Made by a program: the position numbers and the translations under genes. Source: Ruegeria_C sp040830705 (GTDB taxonomy: Bacteria > Pseudomonadota > Alphaproteobacteria > Rhodobacterales > Rhodobacteraceae). From it: 64,000 bases of DNA. Shown here piece after piece: positions 15,949 to 24,570 of this stretch (the stretch's first letter is position 1; the number at the start of each line of letters is the position of its first letter). Location of the stretch: assembly GCA_040830705.1 (NCBI GenBank), contig JBFOME010000007.1:186001-250000 (forward strand), read 5' to 3'. Below the pieces are notes generated by a model that was not told where the DNA came from, did not search any database, and saw only the letters and a list, made by a program, of their open reading frames with translations.

Positions 15949-16653
15949 TTGACCCAATCCGACCAACCGCTGCTGGCCGTCCTGATCGACGCAGACAACG
16001 TTTCTTCCAAGTTTGCCGAACCTCTCCTGAAAGAAATCAACGCCATTGGATCGCCCGCTCTTAAGCGCGTATACGGGGATTGGTCCAGCGGAACACTAAA
16101 CGGTTGGAGGGATACTGTCGTCAATCTGGGTATGGTCGCAAGACAGGAAACCGCCAATACATCTGGCAAGAATGCAAGCGATATCGGCCTTGTAATTGAT
16201 GCGATGGATTTGCTGCACTCGGGTCGTTTCGATGGTTTTGTTCTGGTCAGTTCCGACAGCGATTTCACCGCGCTCGCCAACCGGATTAGGGAACAGGGTC
16301 TTACCGTTGTCGGGATCGGCGAAAGCAAGACACCGGCATCCTTGCGCAATGCTTGCAATCGCTTCGTGCTGATCGAGAATCTGACGGAAAAACCTGAAAA
16401 ATCCGAAAGCGCGTGCCCCAAGATTAGCCCCAAAAAGGCGGCACCCCTGGTGAAAGGCGCGATGGACATGATTGCGCAAGATGATGAATGGTACCATCTC
16501 GGGCATCTGGGCAACATAATCCTCGCCAACAATCGGGACTTCGACCCGCGCAGCTACGGGTGCAATAATCTCAGCACGCTTCTGCGCAACTCGGGGCTAT
16601 TCGAACTCAAGAAAGCCGCTGGCGGCTTCAAGGTGCGCATAAAAGCCGCCTAA
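15949..16653 (+). CDS. NYN domain protein with C-terminal OST-HTH/LOTUS domain
   Basis: The protein (about 234 residues) begins LAVLIDADNVSSKFAEPLLK. It contains the PIN-like NYN nuclease residues: D in IDADN, and acidic residues in KNASDIGLVIDAMDLL and VLVSSDSDFTALANRIRE. A basic linker leads to a LOTUS-like domain from about residue 165 (GAMDMIAQDDEWYHLGHLGN, later LSTLLRNSGLF). Proteins of this build are predicted or known RNA-binding ribonucleases. No in-frame ATG exists near the start. TTG 15949 gives an N-terminus that looks right for the family; TTG at 15928 or 15877 are alternatives. Its stop overlaps that of the convergent tetR gene by 4 nt. Confidence 0.8.
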   Translation: MTQSDQPLLAVLIDADNVSSKFAEPLLKEINAIGSPALKRVYGDWSSGTLNGWRDTVVNLGMVARQETANTSGKNASDIGLVIDAMDLLHSGRFDGFVLVSSDSDFTALANRIREQGLTVVGIGESKTPASLRNACNRFVLIENLTEKPEKSESACPKISPKKAAPLVKGAMDMIAQDDEWYHLGHLGNIILANNRDFDPRSYGCNNLSTLLRNSGLFELKKAAGGFKVRIKAA

Positions 16654-17267
16654 ACACCGTACCGCGCCATGAACATGTCCACCGCCTCTTTGGCCACGGT
16701 ATCTATCTCCGCCTGCTCGAAACTGTTGCGCACCCCGAAGGCGGCCTGGGTCCAGAGCTTGGCCTTGCACAATTCCGAAAATTGTTCCGCGGCCATCGCC
16801 ACATCGTCGATCTGCAATTCACCCTTTGCGACGGCCTTTTCCAAATACTCAACCAGTTTCAGCCTGCCATTCTTGGGCCCCGATTCATAAAACGCGCGTC
16901 CCAATTCGGGGAAGCGGTCGCGTTCGGCCACGCAAATGCGGAAAATCTGCTGCGCAAAATCCGAGATCAGGAAACTCACCAATTGCCGCGCCGTGACCGC
17001 AAGCACTTCGCTGGCCGGTTGCGCCTCATCGACCATCGACAGAATCTGCTCGGACATGCGCGAGCATTCGGTTTGCACAACCTCGCGGAACAACAGACGC
17101 TTGTCAGGGAAATAGCTATAGAGCGTTGCCTTGGACACGTTCGCCGCGCGCGCGATGTCATCGACGCTAGCCCCTTCGAAACCATCCGCCATGAATACCT
17201 CACGAGCCCCTTTCAGCACCTGTTCAAACTTGCGTCCGGTGCGCAGGATGGTGGCGGTTTCGGTCAT
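16650..17267 (-). CDS. TetR/AcrR family transcriptional regulator
   Basis: This 205-residue regulator has an N-terminal TetR helix-turn-helix (GAREVFMADGFEGASVDDIA then AANVSKATLYSYFPDKRLLF) and an all-helical ligand domain resembling the AefR-like C-terminal family (FRICVAERDRFPELGRAFYE). It is transcribed divergently from mbfA across 126 bp. A 12-bp near-palindrome with a GATC core lies 34 bp upstream of its start and is a good candidate for its own operator. Its ligand and further targets are unknown; the divergent iron exporter is the nearest candidate. Confidence 0.87.
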   Translation of the reverse strand: MTETATILRTGRKFEQVLKGAREVFMADGFEGASVDDIARAANVSKATLYSYFPDKRLLFREVVQTECSRMSEQILSMVDEAQPASEVLAVTARQLVSFLISDFAQQIFRICVAERDRFPELGRAFYESGPKNGRLKLVEYLEKAVAKGELQIDDVAMAAEQFSELCKAKLWTQAAFGVRNSFEQAEIDTVAKEAVDMFMARYGV

Positions 17268-17300
17268 GGGAACTCCTGTTTGATGGCCTCTAAAGAATAA

Positions 17301-17312
17301 AACCGATCAGTT
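17301..17312. promoter_or_regulatory. Candidate TetR operator
   Basis: AACCGATCAGTT is a 12-bp near-palindrome: five of its six symmetric base pairs match, with a GATC core. It lies 34 bp upstream of the TetR start and 81 bp upstream of mbfA. The placement suits autoregulation. The assignment rests on symmetry and position only. Confidence 0.35.
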
Positions 17313-17364
17313 CAGTTTCAATGACTTTCTGGATGAACTTCCATTAACCTCACGATACTATTCC

Positions 17365-17379
17365 TTAGAATCATTCCAG
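17365..17379 (+). promoter_or_regulatory. Candidate Irr box (iron control element) of mbfA
   Basis: TTAGAAT-C-ATTCCAG resembles the alphaproteobacterial iron control element, whose left half is TTTAGAA and whose right half mirrors it. The left half fits and five of seven symmetric positions match. It ends 14 bp before the mbfA ATG, where bound Irr would block transcription or initiation under iron limitation. Irr control of mbfA is known in Bradyrhizobium and Agrobacterium; here it is inferred. Confidence 0.5.
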
Positions 17380-17393
17380 TTCGCAGGGTCGGC

Positions 17394-18368
17394 ATGAAAT
17401 TTCTCTCTCATCGCAAACACTTCCGGGACCTGAGCGAGCAAGAGGTGCTGGCACTCGCCATCTCCTCGGAAGAGGATGATGCCCGGATCTACCGCGGTTA
17501 TGCCGAACGGCTGAGGTCGGAATTCCCTGCATCAGCCAAACTTTTCGAAGGCATGGCTGCCGAAGAAGACACCCATCGGGCGCGTCTGATCGCCCTGCAC
17601 GAGGAGCGGTTTGGCCCAACAATCCCACTGATCCGCCGCGAACATGTCGCAGGCTATTATGCCCGCCGACCGGTCTGGCTGATCGAAAACCTCGGCATCG
17701 AACGCATCCGCGAAGAGGCCGAAGGGATGGAGCGAGATGCCGAACGTTTCTATCTGGCCGCCGCTGCGCGCACGGCCGATAGCAAGACCCGCAAACTGCT
17801 TGGCGACCTGGCGGCGGCAGAGTCCAGCCACCAGGCCACCGCGTCGCATCTTGAAGATACGCTGCTCGACCAAGACACGCGCAGCGACGAAGAGATAAAT
17901 TCGCACCGACAGTTCATTTTGACCTGGGTGCAGCCGGGGCTGGCCGGGTTGATGGATGGCTCGGTCTCAACCCTGGCGCCGATCTTCGCAACTGCATTTG
18001 CCACGCAGGATACATGGACCACGTTTCTTGTGGGCCTTGCGGCCTCGGTCGGCGCGGGCATCTCGATGGGCTTTACCGAAGCCGCGTCCGATGATGGCGA
18101 GCTTTCGGGCCGCGGCTCACCGATCAAACGCGGACTCGCCTCGGGTGTGATGACCACGGTGGGCGGGCTGGGCCATGCCCTGCCTTATCTAATTCCCGAG
18201 TTTTGGACGGCGACCACCATCGCCTTCCTGATTGTATTCTGCGAGCTTTGGGCAATTGCCTGGATTCAGAACCGCTATATGCAGACCCCGTTCTTTCGCG
18301 CCGCGTTTCAGGTGGTGCTAGGGGGCTCGCTGGTTCTCGCAGCCGGTATCCTGATCGGCAGCGGCTAA
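17394..18368 (+). CDS. mbfA: MbfA-type iron exporter: ferritin-like domain fused to VIT1 membrane domain
   Basis: The 324-residue protein joins an N-terminal erythrin/ferritin-like four-helix domain to a C-terminal VIT1/CCC1 transporter domain. In the ferritin part, carboxylate and His ligands appear in AISSEEDDARIYRGYAERL, FEGMAAEEDTHRARL, REEAEGMERDAERFY and AAAESSHQATASH. The membrane domain begins at about residue 185 (LTWVQPGLAGLMDGSVSTLA), with helices near 200-220, 245-265, 270-290 and 300-322. MbfA exports ferrous iron and protects against iron overload and peroxide. A possible Irr box lies immediately upstream. The gene is divergent from tetR. Confidence 0.92.
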   Translation: MKFLSHRKHFRDLSEQEVLALAISSEEDDARIYRGYAERLRSEFPASAKLFEGMAAEEDTHRARLIALHEERFGPTIPLIRREHVAGYYARRPVWLIENLGIERIREEAEGMERDAERFYLAAAARTADSKTRKLLGDLAAAESSHQATASHLEDTLLDQDTRSDEEINSHRQFILTWVQPGLAGLMDGSVSTLAPIFATAFATQDTWTTFLVGLAASVGAGISMGFTEAASDDGELSGRGSPIKRGLASGVMTTVGGLGHALPYLIPEFWTATTIAFLIVFCELWAIAWIQNRYMQTPFFRAAFQVVLGGSLVLAAGILIGSG

Positions 18369-18418
18369 CATGTGAATTATCCGGTTGAGCTTTCTTCGCT
18401 GGGTGTTAGCTATCTCGC

Positions 18419-19348
18419 ATGGTCGAGATATTCCTCAGAACGCTGCCCTTCTTCGCGATCATCGGTCTGGGATACTGGGCCGGGCGCACCCGGTTCTTCA
18501 CCGAAGAAGCAACAGCCTATCTGACAAAGTTCGTCTTCTTCTTTGCCCTGCCTGCGATGCTGTTCCGGTTTTCCGCCACCTTGCCCTTCAGCGAGATCTT
18601 CAATGGGCGGTTGATACTCGCCTATCTCTTAGGCACGGCGGCGGTCTATTGCGTGGCGACCGTCATGGGTTTTCTGCGGCGACAGGACGTACCCACAACG
18701 GCCATTGAGGCGCAATGCGCGGCCATCGGGAATGTCGGCTTTCTGGGCCTGCCAATGCTGGCGGTTCTGTTTGGCGAGGCTGCGATCGGGCCGGTCATGC
18801 TGGTTCTGTCAGTCGATCTGATCGTGTTCTCGTCCCTGATCGTTATCCTGATCAACGGAGGCCGCGAACGCGTTCCAGCGACGCAGATGCTACGCCTGAT
18901 CGGGATCGGTTTGCTAAAAAACCCGATGATCGTGTCGATCAGTGTAGGTTTGCTCTGGTCGGCGTTGCGCCTTCCGATCCATCAACCGCTTGAATCCTTC
19001 CTGACAATTCTGGGGGGCGCGGCCACGCCTGGCGCGCTCTTTGCGATCGGGGCCTCGCTGGCGTCGAAATCGGCCGAGCGCCTGGCAGTGGCGGGCTGGC
19101 TCAGTTTCTGCAAGCTGATCCTGCATCCCGCATTTGTGGCGCTCGCGGTGCTGGTTCTGTTGCCGCTCGATCCGTTTTCTGCCTCGGTGGTGATCGCGGC
19201 GGCGGCCCTTCCTGTGGCCGGCAATGTGTTCATTCTGGCCTCACATTACGGGGTCGCGCCGCATCGTGCCTCGGCGGCGATCTTTGTCTCGACCTGCCTA
19301 AGCATCCTGACCGTGCCCGCGCTGATTGCGTTGACCTCCGCCCTCTGA
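18419..19348 (+). CDS. AEC family transporter
   Basis: This 309-residue integral membrane protein has about ten helices. The first segment is LRTLPFFAIIGLGYWAGRTR and a later segment reads AAIGNVGFLGLPMLAVLFG, the conserved N-G-x-x-G-x-P region of the auxin efflux carrier family. Bacterial AEC members transport malonate, malate or other small acids; nothing here fixes the substrate. It starts 50 bp after mbfA and lies 75 bp upstream of fghA in the same direction. The ATG at 18419 is the first methionine before the first helix. Confidence 0.88.
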   Translation: MVEIFLRTLPFFAIIGLGYWAGRTRFFTEEATAYLTKFVFFFALPAMLFRFSATLPFSEIFNGRLILAYLLGTAAVYCVATVMGFLRRQDVPTTAIEAQCAAIGNVGFLGLPMLAVLFGEAAIGPVMLVLSVDLIVFSSLIVILINGGRERVPATQMLRLIGIGLLKNPMIVSISVGLLWSALRLPIHQPLESFLTILGGAATPGALFAIGASLASKSAERLAVAGWLSFCKLILHPAFVALAVLVLLPLDPFSASVVIAAAALPVAGNVFILASHYGVAPHRASAAIFVSTCLSILTVPALIALTSAL

Positions 19349-19423
19349 GGCCCCGCGCCCTTTACAGAGACGGTTCGCACGGCTAGCGATGGCGCAAACC
19401 GATTGGCATAGAGGACAGCGCAT

Positions 19424-20254
19424 ATGGAAATCGTTTCAGAGAACACCTGCTTCGGAGGCGTTCAGGGCGTCTATCGCCATGCGTCAGAGGCCTGCGCCTG
19501 TGATATGACCTTCGGCCTGTTCTTACCTGCCGAGGCCAAGGACGGCCCGGTCCCGCTGCTGTGGTATCTCTCGGGGCTGACCTGCACCCATGAAAACGCC
19601 ATGACCAAGGCAGGCGCACAAGGCTGGGCTGCCGAGCAGGGCATCGCGCTCGTCTTTCCAGACACCTCCCCTCGGGGCGAGGATGTGGCCGATCATGAAG
19701 ACTACGATCTGGGACAGGGGGCTGGGTTCTATGTCAATGCCACGCAGAAACCCTGGGCACCGCATTTCAACATGTGGGACTATGTGGCCGAAGAACTGCC
19801 TACGCTGCTGACCGGAAATTTTGCCATTGATGGCGAACGGCAGGCGATTACCGGACATTCCATGGGCGGACACGGGGCGCTGACGCTGGCGATGAACTTG
19901 CCGGGCCGTTTCCGCTCGGTGTCGGCATTCGCGCCGATCGCCAACCCGACCGGTTCGGAATGGGGCCGCAAACAGCTCAGCGCTTATCTGGGTGATGACG
20001 AAAGCAATTGGGCCAAGCATGATTCAACCCTGATGATGCGCGAGAATGGGTTCGATGGTCCGATCCTGATCGACACCGGTACGCAGGACCAGTTCATCAA
20101 GCTGCTGCGCCCCGAAGCATTGGCCGAGGCAATGGCCGCGCGTCGTCAGCAGGTGGTGAATCGGCTACAGCGGGGCTACGACCACAGCTATTTCTTCGTC
20201 TCCTCCTTCATGGAGGACCACGTGACGTTCCATGCCGAACATCTCTGGTCGTGA
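19424..20254 (+). CDS. fghA: S-formylglutathione hydrolase
   Basis: This 276-residue esterase-D-type alpha/beta hydrolase cleaves S-formylglutathione to formate and glutathione, the second step after AdhC. The nucleophile Ser146 is in AITGHSMGGHGAL. The family segment LLWYLSGLTCTHENAM near residue 46 helps form the oxyanion site. Asp and His lie in LIDTGTQDQF and RGYDHSYFF near the C-terminus. It starts a chain of five genes that overlap or nearly abut, to 23190. The next gene begins at a GTG overlapping its stop. Confidence 0.95.
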   Translation: MEIVSENTCFGGVQGVYRHASEACACDMTFGLFLPAEAKDGPVPLLWYLSGLTCTHENAMTKAGAQGWAAEQGIALVFPDTSPRGEDVADHEDYDLGQGAGFYVNATQKPWAPHFNMWDYVAEELPTLLTGNFAIDGERQAITGHSMGGHGALTLAMNLPGRFRSVSAFAPIANPTGSEWGRKQLSAYLGDDESNWAKHDSTLMMRENGFDGPILIDTGTQDQFIKLLRPEALAEAMAARRQQVVNRLQRGYDHSYFFVSSFMEDHVTFHAEHLWS

Positions 20255-20700
20255 CGCTCTATATCGACGGTGATGCCTGCCCGGTCAAAGCAGAGGCCGA
20301 GCGGGTCGCCTCCCGCCACAGACTGCCGATGGTTCTGGTCTCGAACGGTGGGTTGCGCCCGTCGCAAAACCCTCTGGTACAGATCGTGGTGGTTGATCAA
20401 GGGGCGGACGAGGCGGACAAATGGATTGCTGAACGCTGCGGCCCGGGCGATATCGTGATCACGTCGGACGTCCCGCTTGCCGCGAAATGCGTCGAGGCTG
20501 GCGCCCGCTGCCTGCGACCCAATGGCGAGGCCTTCACAGCTGCCAATATTGGCCAGCAACTGGCCATGCGCGACTTGATGGCCGATTTGCGTGCGGCCAA
20601 CCCGCTGGGAATGGCAGGCGGCGGCAAAGCCTTTACAAAAGCCGACCGCTCCCGTTTTCTGGACGCATTGGAACGAGAGGTCCGGGCGGCCATGCGCTAG
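20251..20700 (+). CDS. YaiI/YqxD (DUF188) family protein
   Basis: This 149-residue protein begins MTLYIDGDACPVKAEAERVA, the DUF188 signature with the Asp-x-Asp-x-Cys-Pro motif. It continues with DIVITSDVPLAAKCVEAGAR and a C-terminal TKADRSRFLDALER segment. The fold is PIN-like and a nuclease role has been proposed for the family, without firm proof that I know of. The start is GTG at 20251, overlapping the fghA stop (GTGA), so it is translationally coupled. Function is unassigned. Confidence 0.88.
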   Translation: MTLYIDGDACPVKAEAERVASRHRLPMVLVSNGGLRPSQNPLVQIVVVDQGADEADKWIAERCGPGDIVITSDVPLAAKCVEAGARCLRPNGEAFTAANIGQQLAMRDLMADLRAANPLGMAGGGKAFTKADRSRFLDALEREVRAAMR

Positions 20701-20729
20701 CGGACCCTTACGGGCAGAAGGAGCGCATC

Positions 20730-21350
20730 GTGAAACCGCAGGCCGTCATCTATGACATCGGAAATGTACTGATCGAATGGCAGCCCGAGCGCTATTACGA
20801 CAGCGTTATTGGCGAAGACCGTCGCCGCGCGATGTTCGCCGAAATCGACCTGCACGGGATGAACGAGTTGGTCGATCTGGGCGGGCATTTCACCGATACT
20901 GTCTATGAGTGGGTCGAGAAACACCCCGAATGGGCCGACGAGATCCGCATGTGGCACGACAATTGGATCGAGATCGCCGCGCCCGAAATTCCGCGCTCTG
21001 TTCGCCTGCTGCGTGCCTTGCGGGCCAACGGCGTGCCGGTCTTTGCACTGACCAATTTCGGCGTTCAGACCTTCGAGAAGGCCGAACAGGTCTATCCGTT
21101 CCTGAGCGAGTTCGACCGCCGCTACATCTCAGGGCACATGCACACAGTCAAACCGCGCGAGGATATTTATGCGCAAGTCGAAGCGGATTGCGGCGTCGAC
21201 CCCGAGGCGCTTTTGTTTACCGACGACATGCCCAAAAACATCGCGGCGGCACAAGCGCGCGGCTGGCAGACGCATCATTTCAACGGACCCGAAGGCTGGG
21301 CCGAACGGCTGGTCTCGGACGGTCTGGTAACACCGGATCAAGCCAGATGA
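20730..21350 (+). CDS. HAD family hydrolase (subfamily IA)
   Basis: This 206-residue HAD phosphatase has motif I in VIYDIGNVLIEWQPE (nucleophile Asp), motif II in VFALTNFG, a Lys before the second lobe and motif IV in LLFTDDMPKNIAAAQARGW. The DIGNVLIEW pattern resembles YihX-like sugar-phosphate phosphatases. The start is GTG at 20730, preceded by AGAAGGAG; earlier in-frame codons run back into yaiI. Its stop overlaps the next gene's ATG. The substrate is not predictable from sequence. Confidence 0.85.
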   Translation: MKPQAVIYDIGNVLIEWQPERYYDSVIGEDRRRAMFAEIDLHGMNELVDLGGHFTDTVYEWVEKHPEWADEIRMWHDNWIEIAAPEIPRSVRLLRALRANGVPVFALTNFGVQTFEKAEQVYPFLSEFDRRYISGHMHTVKPREDIYAQVEADCGVDPEALLFTDDMPKNIAAAQARGWQTHHFNGPEGWAERLVSDGLVTPDQAR

Positions 21351-22261
21351 GCATCACAATTATACCCTTTGATGAGGGCGAGGCTCTGCTGGACTGGATC
21401 GAACTGACCTGCGCCCTTGCAGATGGCCACAAACTGCCAAAGGCCGAGATCGGAGATACGTTCCTTTATCGTGGGCAAGACACGCTGTTGTCGCGCGCGG
21501 CCTGGATCGACGGGTTGGGCATGGCCGTGAAGACCGCGACCGTCTTTCCCGGCAACCCCAGCCACGGCCAGCCGATGATCCATGGATCGGTCAACCTTTT
21601 TGCTGACCGCGACGGCCTCCTGTCGGCACTGATCGACTTTCATCTGGTCACCAAATGGAAAACCGCCGGTGACAGCCTGCTGGCGGCTCTACGGCTCGCG
21701 GATCCCGACAGCAAACGCATTCTGATCGTTGGGGCGGGCACGGTGGGCCAGTCGCTTTGCGAGGCGTTCTCGACCGGCTTTCCGCAGGCCCGGCTTTCGA
21801 TCTGGAACCGCACCGCGCGCAAGGCAGAAGAGTTGGCCAGGACGGTCGGAAACGCCGATGTTGCCCCTTCGCTGCCTGACGCGGTGAACGCTGCAGATAT
21901 CGTCGTCACGGCAACAATGAGTTCCGAGCCGCTAATCAAGGGCGAATGGCTGCGCCCCGGCCAGCATATCAATCTGATCGGCGCCTATCGCGCGGATATG
22001 CGCGAGGCAGATGATGACGCGCTGCGTAAGAGCCATATTTACGTGGACAGTTTCGACACCACCATCGGTCATATCGGCGAGATCAAGACCCCGCTTGATA
22101 CCGGGATCATAACCCGCGACGATTTGCTGGCCGACTTCTATGATCTGAATGCCTTCGTTCCAGACGCCAATAGACCCACGCTGTTCAAAAATGGTGGGGG
22201 CGCGCATCTGGACCTGATGACCAGCAGCTACATCCTGGAGAAATGGCAGATGGCCCAATGA
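21347..22261 (+). CDS. Ornithine cyclodeaminase / mu-crystallin family protein
   Basis: The 304-residue protein has the OCD/mu-crystallin fold: an N-terminal substrate domain (FLYRGQDTLLSRAAWIDGLG) with the VKTATVFPGNP and HGSVNLFADRDGLLSALID segments, then a Rossmann domain with ILIVGAGTVGQSL at about residue 126. Known members use NAD(P) to deaminate ornithine, reduce imines or make amino acids. The catalytic Asp region is DSFDTTIGHIGEI. The start ATG 21347 overlaps the HAD stop and its own stop overlaps the next gene (ATGA). The exact reaction is unknown. Confidence 0.87.
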   Translation: MSITIIPFDEGEALLDWIELTCALADGHKLPKAEIGDTFLYRGQDTLLSRAAWIDGLGMAVKTATVFPGNPSHGQPMIHGSVNLFADRDGLLSALIDFHLVTKWKTAGDSLLAALRLADPDSKRILIVGAGTVGQSLCEAFSTGFPQARLSIWNRTARKAEELARTVGNADVAPSLPDAVNAADIVVTATMSSEPLIKGEWLRPGQHINLIGAYRADMREADDDALRKSHIYVDSFDTTIGHIGEIKTPLDTGIITRDDLLADFYDLNAFVPDANRPTLFKNGGGAHLDLMTSSYILEKWQMAQ

Positions 22262-23190
22262 TATTCGTTCTCCTCCTGATCCTGTTGGCCATGATCGTGG
22301 CGCTGCCCTACTACACCGAGTCGCGGCGCAAGGTGATGGATGACGAGGCCAGACGCGAGGCACCCGGTCACTTTCTGCAACTGTCGCAAGGTGTGACCCA
22401 TGTGCGATGGGGCGGCGCCGTTCGCGGGCCGGTCGCGGTGTGCGTGCATGGTCTGACCACACCCTCTTTCGTCTGGGACGGCGTCGTCGAAGGCCTGGGT
22501 GCCATGGGCTATCGCGTGCTGACCTATGATCTTTACGGGCGGGGCTATTCGGACCGGCCCGAAGGCGAACAGAACGCCGCGTTTTTTCTCCAGCAGCTTG
22601 AAGAGGTGCTTGAGGTGGAAGAGGTGCGCGATGAAATAACACTTATCGGCTACTCCATGGGTGGCTCCATCGCCACCTGCTACGCGGCGAAACACGCCCA
22701 AAAGATCCGCCATCTTGTCCTGATCGCCCCGGCGGGCGTGTTGATGAAACTGGATCGCGTGACCCGCTTCATCCGCGATAAGGCAGTGCTGGGGGATTGG
22801 CTGATGCTGCTGCTCTTTCCCTACAAGCACCGCAAGGAAACCGACGCTGAGCGGGAGCTGCCCTGCTCGGTTCCCAATATGGCCGATCTGCAACAACAGG
22901 AATTGACCTACAAAGGTTTCATCCCGGCGGTTCTGGCCAGCCTGCGCGGCCTTCTCAGCCAGGTGCTTGAGATCGAACACCGCGAGATCCACCAGGCCGG
23001 GTTGCCTGTCCTGGCTATCTGGGGTCAGAAAGACAAGACCATCCCGATCGCGGCCATGGGCAAGCTTACCACCTGGAGCCGCATGGCACGCGAAGAGATG
23101 GTCGAGGGCGCCGGGCATGGCCTGACCTATACGCATACGCAACAGGTCCTGGACATCATGCGCGAACGGTTGCGGGAAGGTCTGAACTGA
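22258..23190 (+). CDS. Membrane-anchored alpha/beta hydrolase
   Basis: The 310-residue protein has one N-terminal transmembrane helix (IFVLLLILLAMIVALPYY) followed by an alpha/beta hydrolase domain. The oxyanion segment is CVHGLTTPSFVWDG, the nucleophile elbow GYSMGGSIATCYAA at about residue 135, the acid is in AIWGQKDKTIPI and the His in EGAGHGLTYTH. The substrate is unknown; esterase or C-C hydrolase activity is possible. It closes the overlapping gene run from fghA. Its stop lies directly next to the stop of the convergent MFS gene (23190/23191). Confidence 0.85.
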   Translation: MIFVLLLILLAMIVALPYYTESRRKVMDDEARREAPGHFLQLSQGVTHVRWGGAVRGPVAVCVHGLTTPSFVWDGVVEGLGAMGYRVLTYDLYGRGYSDRPEGEQNAAFFLQQLEEVLEVEEVRDEITLIGYSMGGSIATCYAAKHAQKIRHLVLIAPAGVLMKLDRVTRFIRDKAVLGDWLMLLLFPYKHRKETDAERELPCSVPNMADLQQQELTYKGFIPAVLASLRGLLSQVLEIEHREIHQAGLPVLAIWGQKDKTIPIAAMGKLTTWSRMAREEMVEGAGHGLTYTHTQQVLDIMRERLREGLN

Positions 23191-24432
23191 TCAGGCCGCC
23201 TGCGGGCTGGCCTCGCGGTTCTCGCGGATCGGCAGGTGCACTATGGCGCTAAACGCGCCCACGGCGACACCGACCCACCAGACGGCGGTATAGTCGCCAT
23301 AGATGTCGTACATCCTGCCGCCCAGCCAGACACCCAAGAACCCGCCGATCTGGTGGCTGAGAAAGACAAACCCGTAAAGCGTTCCCATGTAGCGCAGCCC
23401 ATAAAGATGCGCGACCAGCCCTGAGGTCAAAGGCACTGTGGCCAGCCAAAGCGACCCCATCAGCACAGAGAAGATAATGACCGACGTAGGTGTGATCGGC
23501 AGTAGGATAAAGACGGCGGCAATGACGGTGCGCGCCGTATAGATACCGGCCAGAAGATACTTCTTGGTGAAGTATTTGCCGGCCCAGCCTGCCATCAGCG
23601 TTCCGCCGATATTGGCCAGCCCCACCAGCGACAGCGCCACCGCACCCAGCGCAGAGGTCGTTGTGATCCCTATCGAATGCAGCACCCCACCAACTTCGAT
23701 CGGGCCGCACATCTCGGCCACGAAGGCCGGGAAATGGGCGGTGACAAAGGCAAGCTGATATCCGCAGCTAAAGAACCCCAGGAAGATCATCGTATAAGAC
23801 GGATCGCGAAACGCCTTTCTCAGGATCGCACCAAGGCTCTCTTCGACCTCTTCTTTGCTGGCACGCACAGGGGCTTTCATCATCGGCAGGGTAAGCACGA
23901 GCGACAGGATCGCGATGGCAAAGACCACAAACACCATCTGCCAACTTAGAAATCCCATCATCCACTCAGCGGCAGGCGCACCAATCACCTGACCCAGACT
24001 GCCAGCGGCGGTGACAACCGCCAGCGACATCGACCGATGCTCATCCGAGGACGCGCGGCCGACAACACCCAAAACCGTGCCAAGACCTGTCCCGGCGATC
24101 CCGAACCCCACCAGCCAGGCGTTCAACTGATGCCCCAACGGCGTCGTAGAAGCGGCTGACAGCACCATCCCCAATGCGTAAATCAAGGCACCCAGAATGA
24201 TGGCACGGCGGTCACCCAGCTTTTCCGCGATCGCGGCGAAGATCGGCTGCCCGATCCCCCAAGCGAGATTCTGGATGGCAATCGCCAGCGAAAACTCGGT
24301 CCGCATCCAACCGAACTCGTCAGAAATCGGGATTTGGAACACACCAAACGAGGCGCGCACCGCGAAGCTGACCGTGATGATGATACAACTCACGATCAGA
24401 ACGGGGGTTATCAGGCGGGTATCACGAGTCAT
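23191..24432 (-). CDS. MFS transporter
   Basis: This 413-residue protein has 12 hydrophobic helices and major facilitator signatures: EKLGDRRAIILGALIY in loop 2-3 and a second cytoplasmic loop rich in charges (RASKEEVEESLGAILRKAF). The start MTRDTRLITPVLIVS with the SFAVRASFGVFQIPIS segment resembles the oxalate/formate-antiporter-like branch common in alphaproteobacteria. I chose ATG 24432, which comes just before the first helix. A longer frame upstream is open but would add a non-hydrophobic extension overlapping the zapE gene. The substrate is not known. Confidence 0.86.
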   Translation of the reverse strand: MTRDTRLITPVLIVSCIIITVSFAVRASFGVFQIPISDEFGWMRTEFSLAIAIQNLAWGIGQPIFAAIAEKLGDRRAIILGALIYALGMVLSAASTTPLGHQLNAWLVGFGIAGTGLGTVLGVVGRASSDEHRSMSLAVVTAAGSLGQVIGAPAAEWMMGFLSWQMVFVVFAIAILSLVLTLPMMKAPVRASKEEVEESLGAILRKAFRDPSYTMIFLGFFSCGYQLAFVTAHFPAFVAEMCGPIEVGGVLHSIGITTTSALGAVALSLVGLANIGGTLMAGWAGKYFTKKYLLAGIYTARTVIAAVFILLPITPTSVIIFSVLMGSLWLATVPLTSGLVAHLYGLRYMGTLYGFVFLSHQIGGFLGVWLGGRMYDIYGDYTAVWWVGVAVGAFSAIVHLPIRENREASPQAA

Positions 24433-24570
24433 TCGAAGCCTCGGTTCTAGTCGGACAGAGCCTAGGTGGAACACCGAGGCAGTCAAATCAGGAGTTTTGC
24501 GGGCAACGATCAGGGATTTTGATATAGCTGCGCTTTCCAACCCAACCTTCGCTGCGCTATGGCTTCGGGC

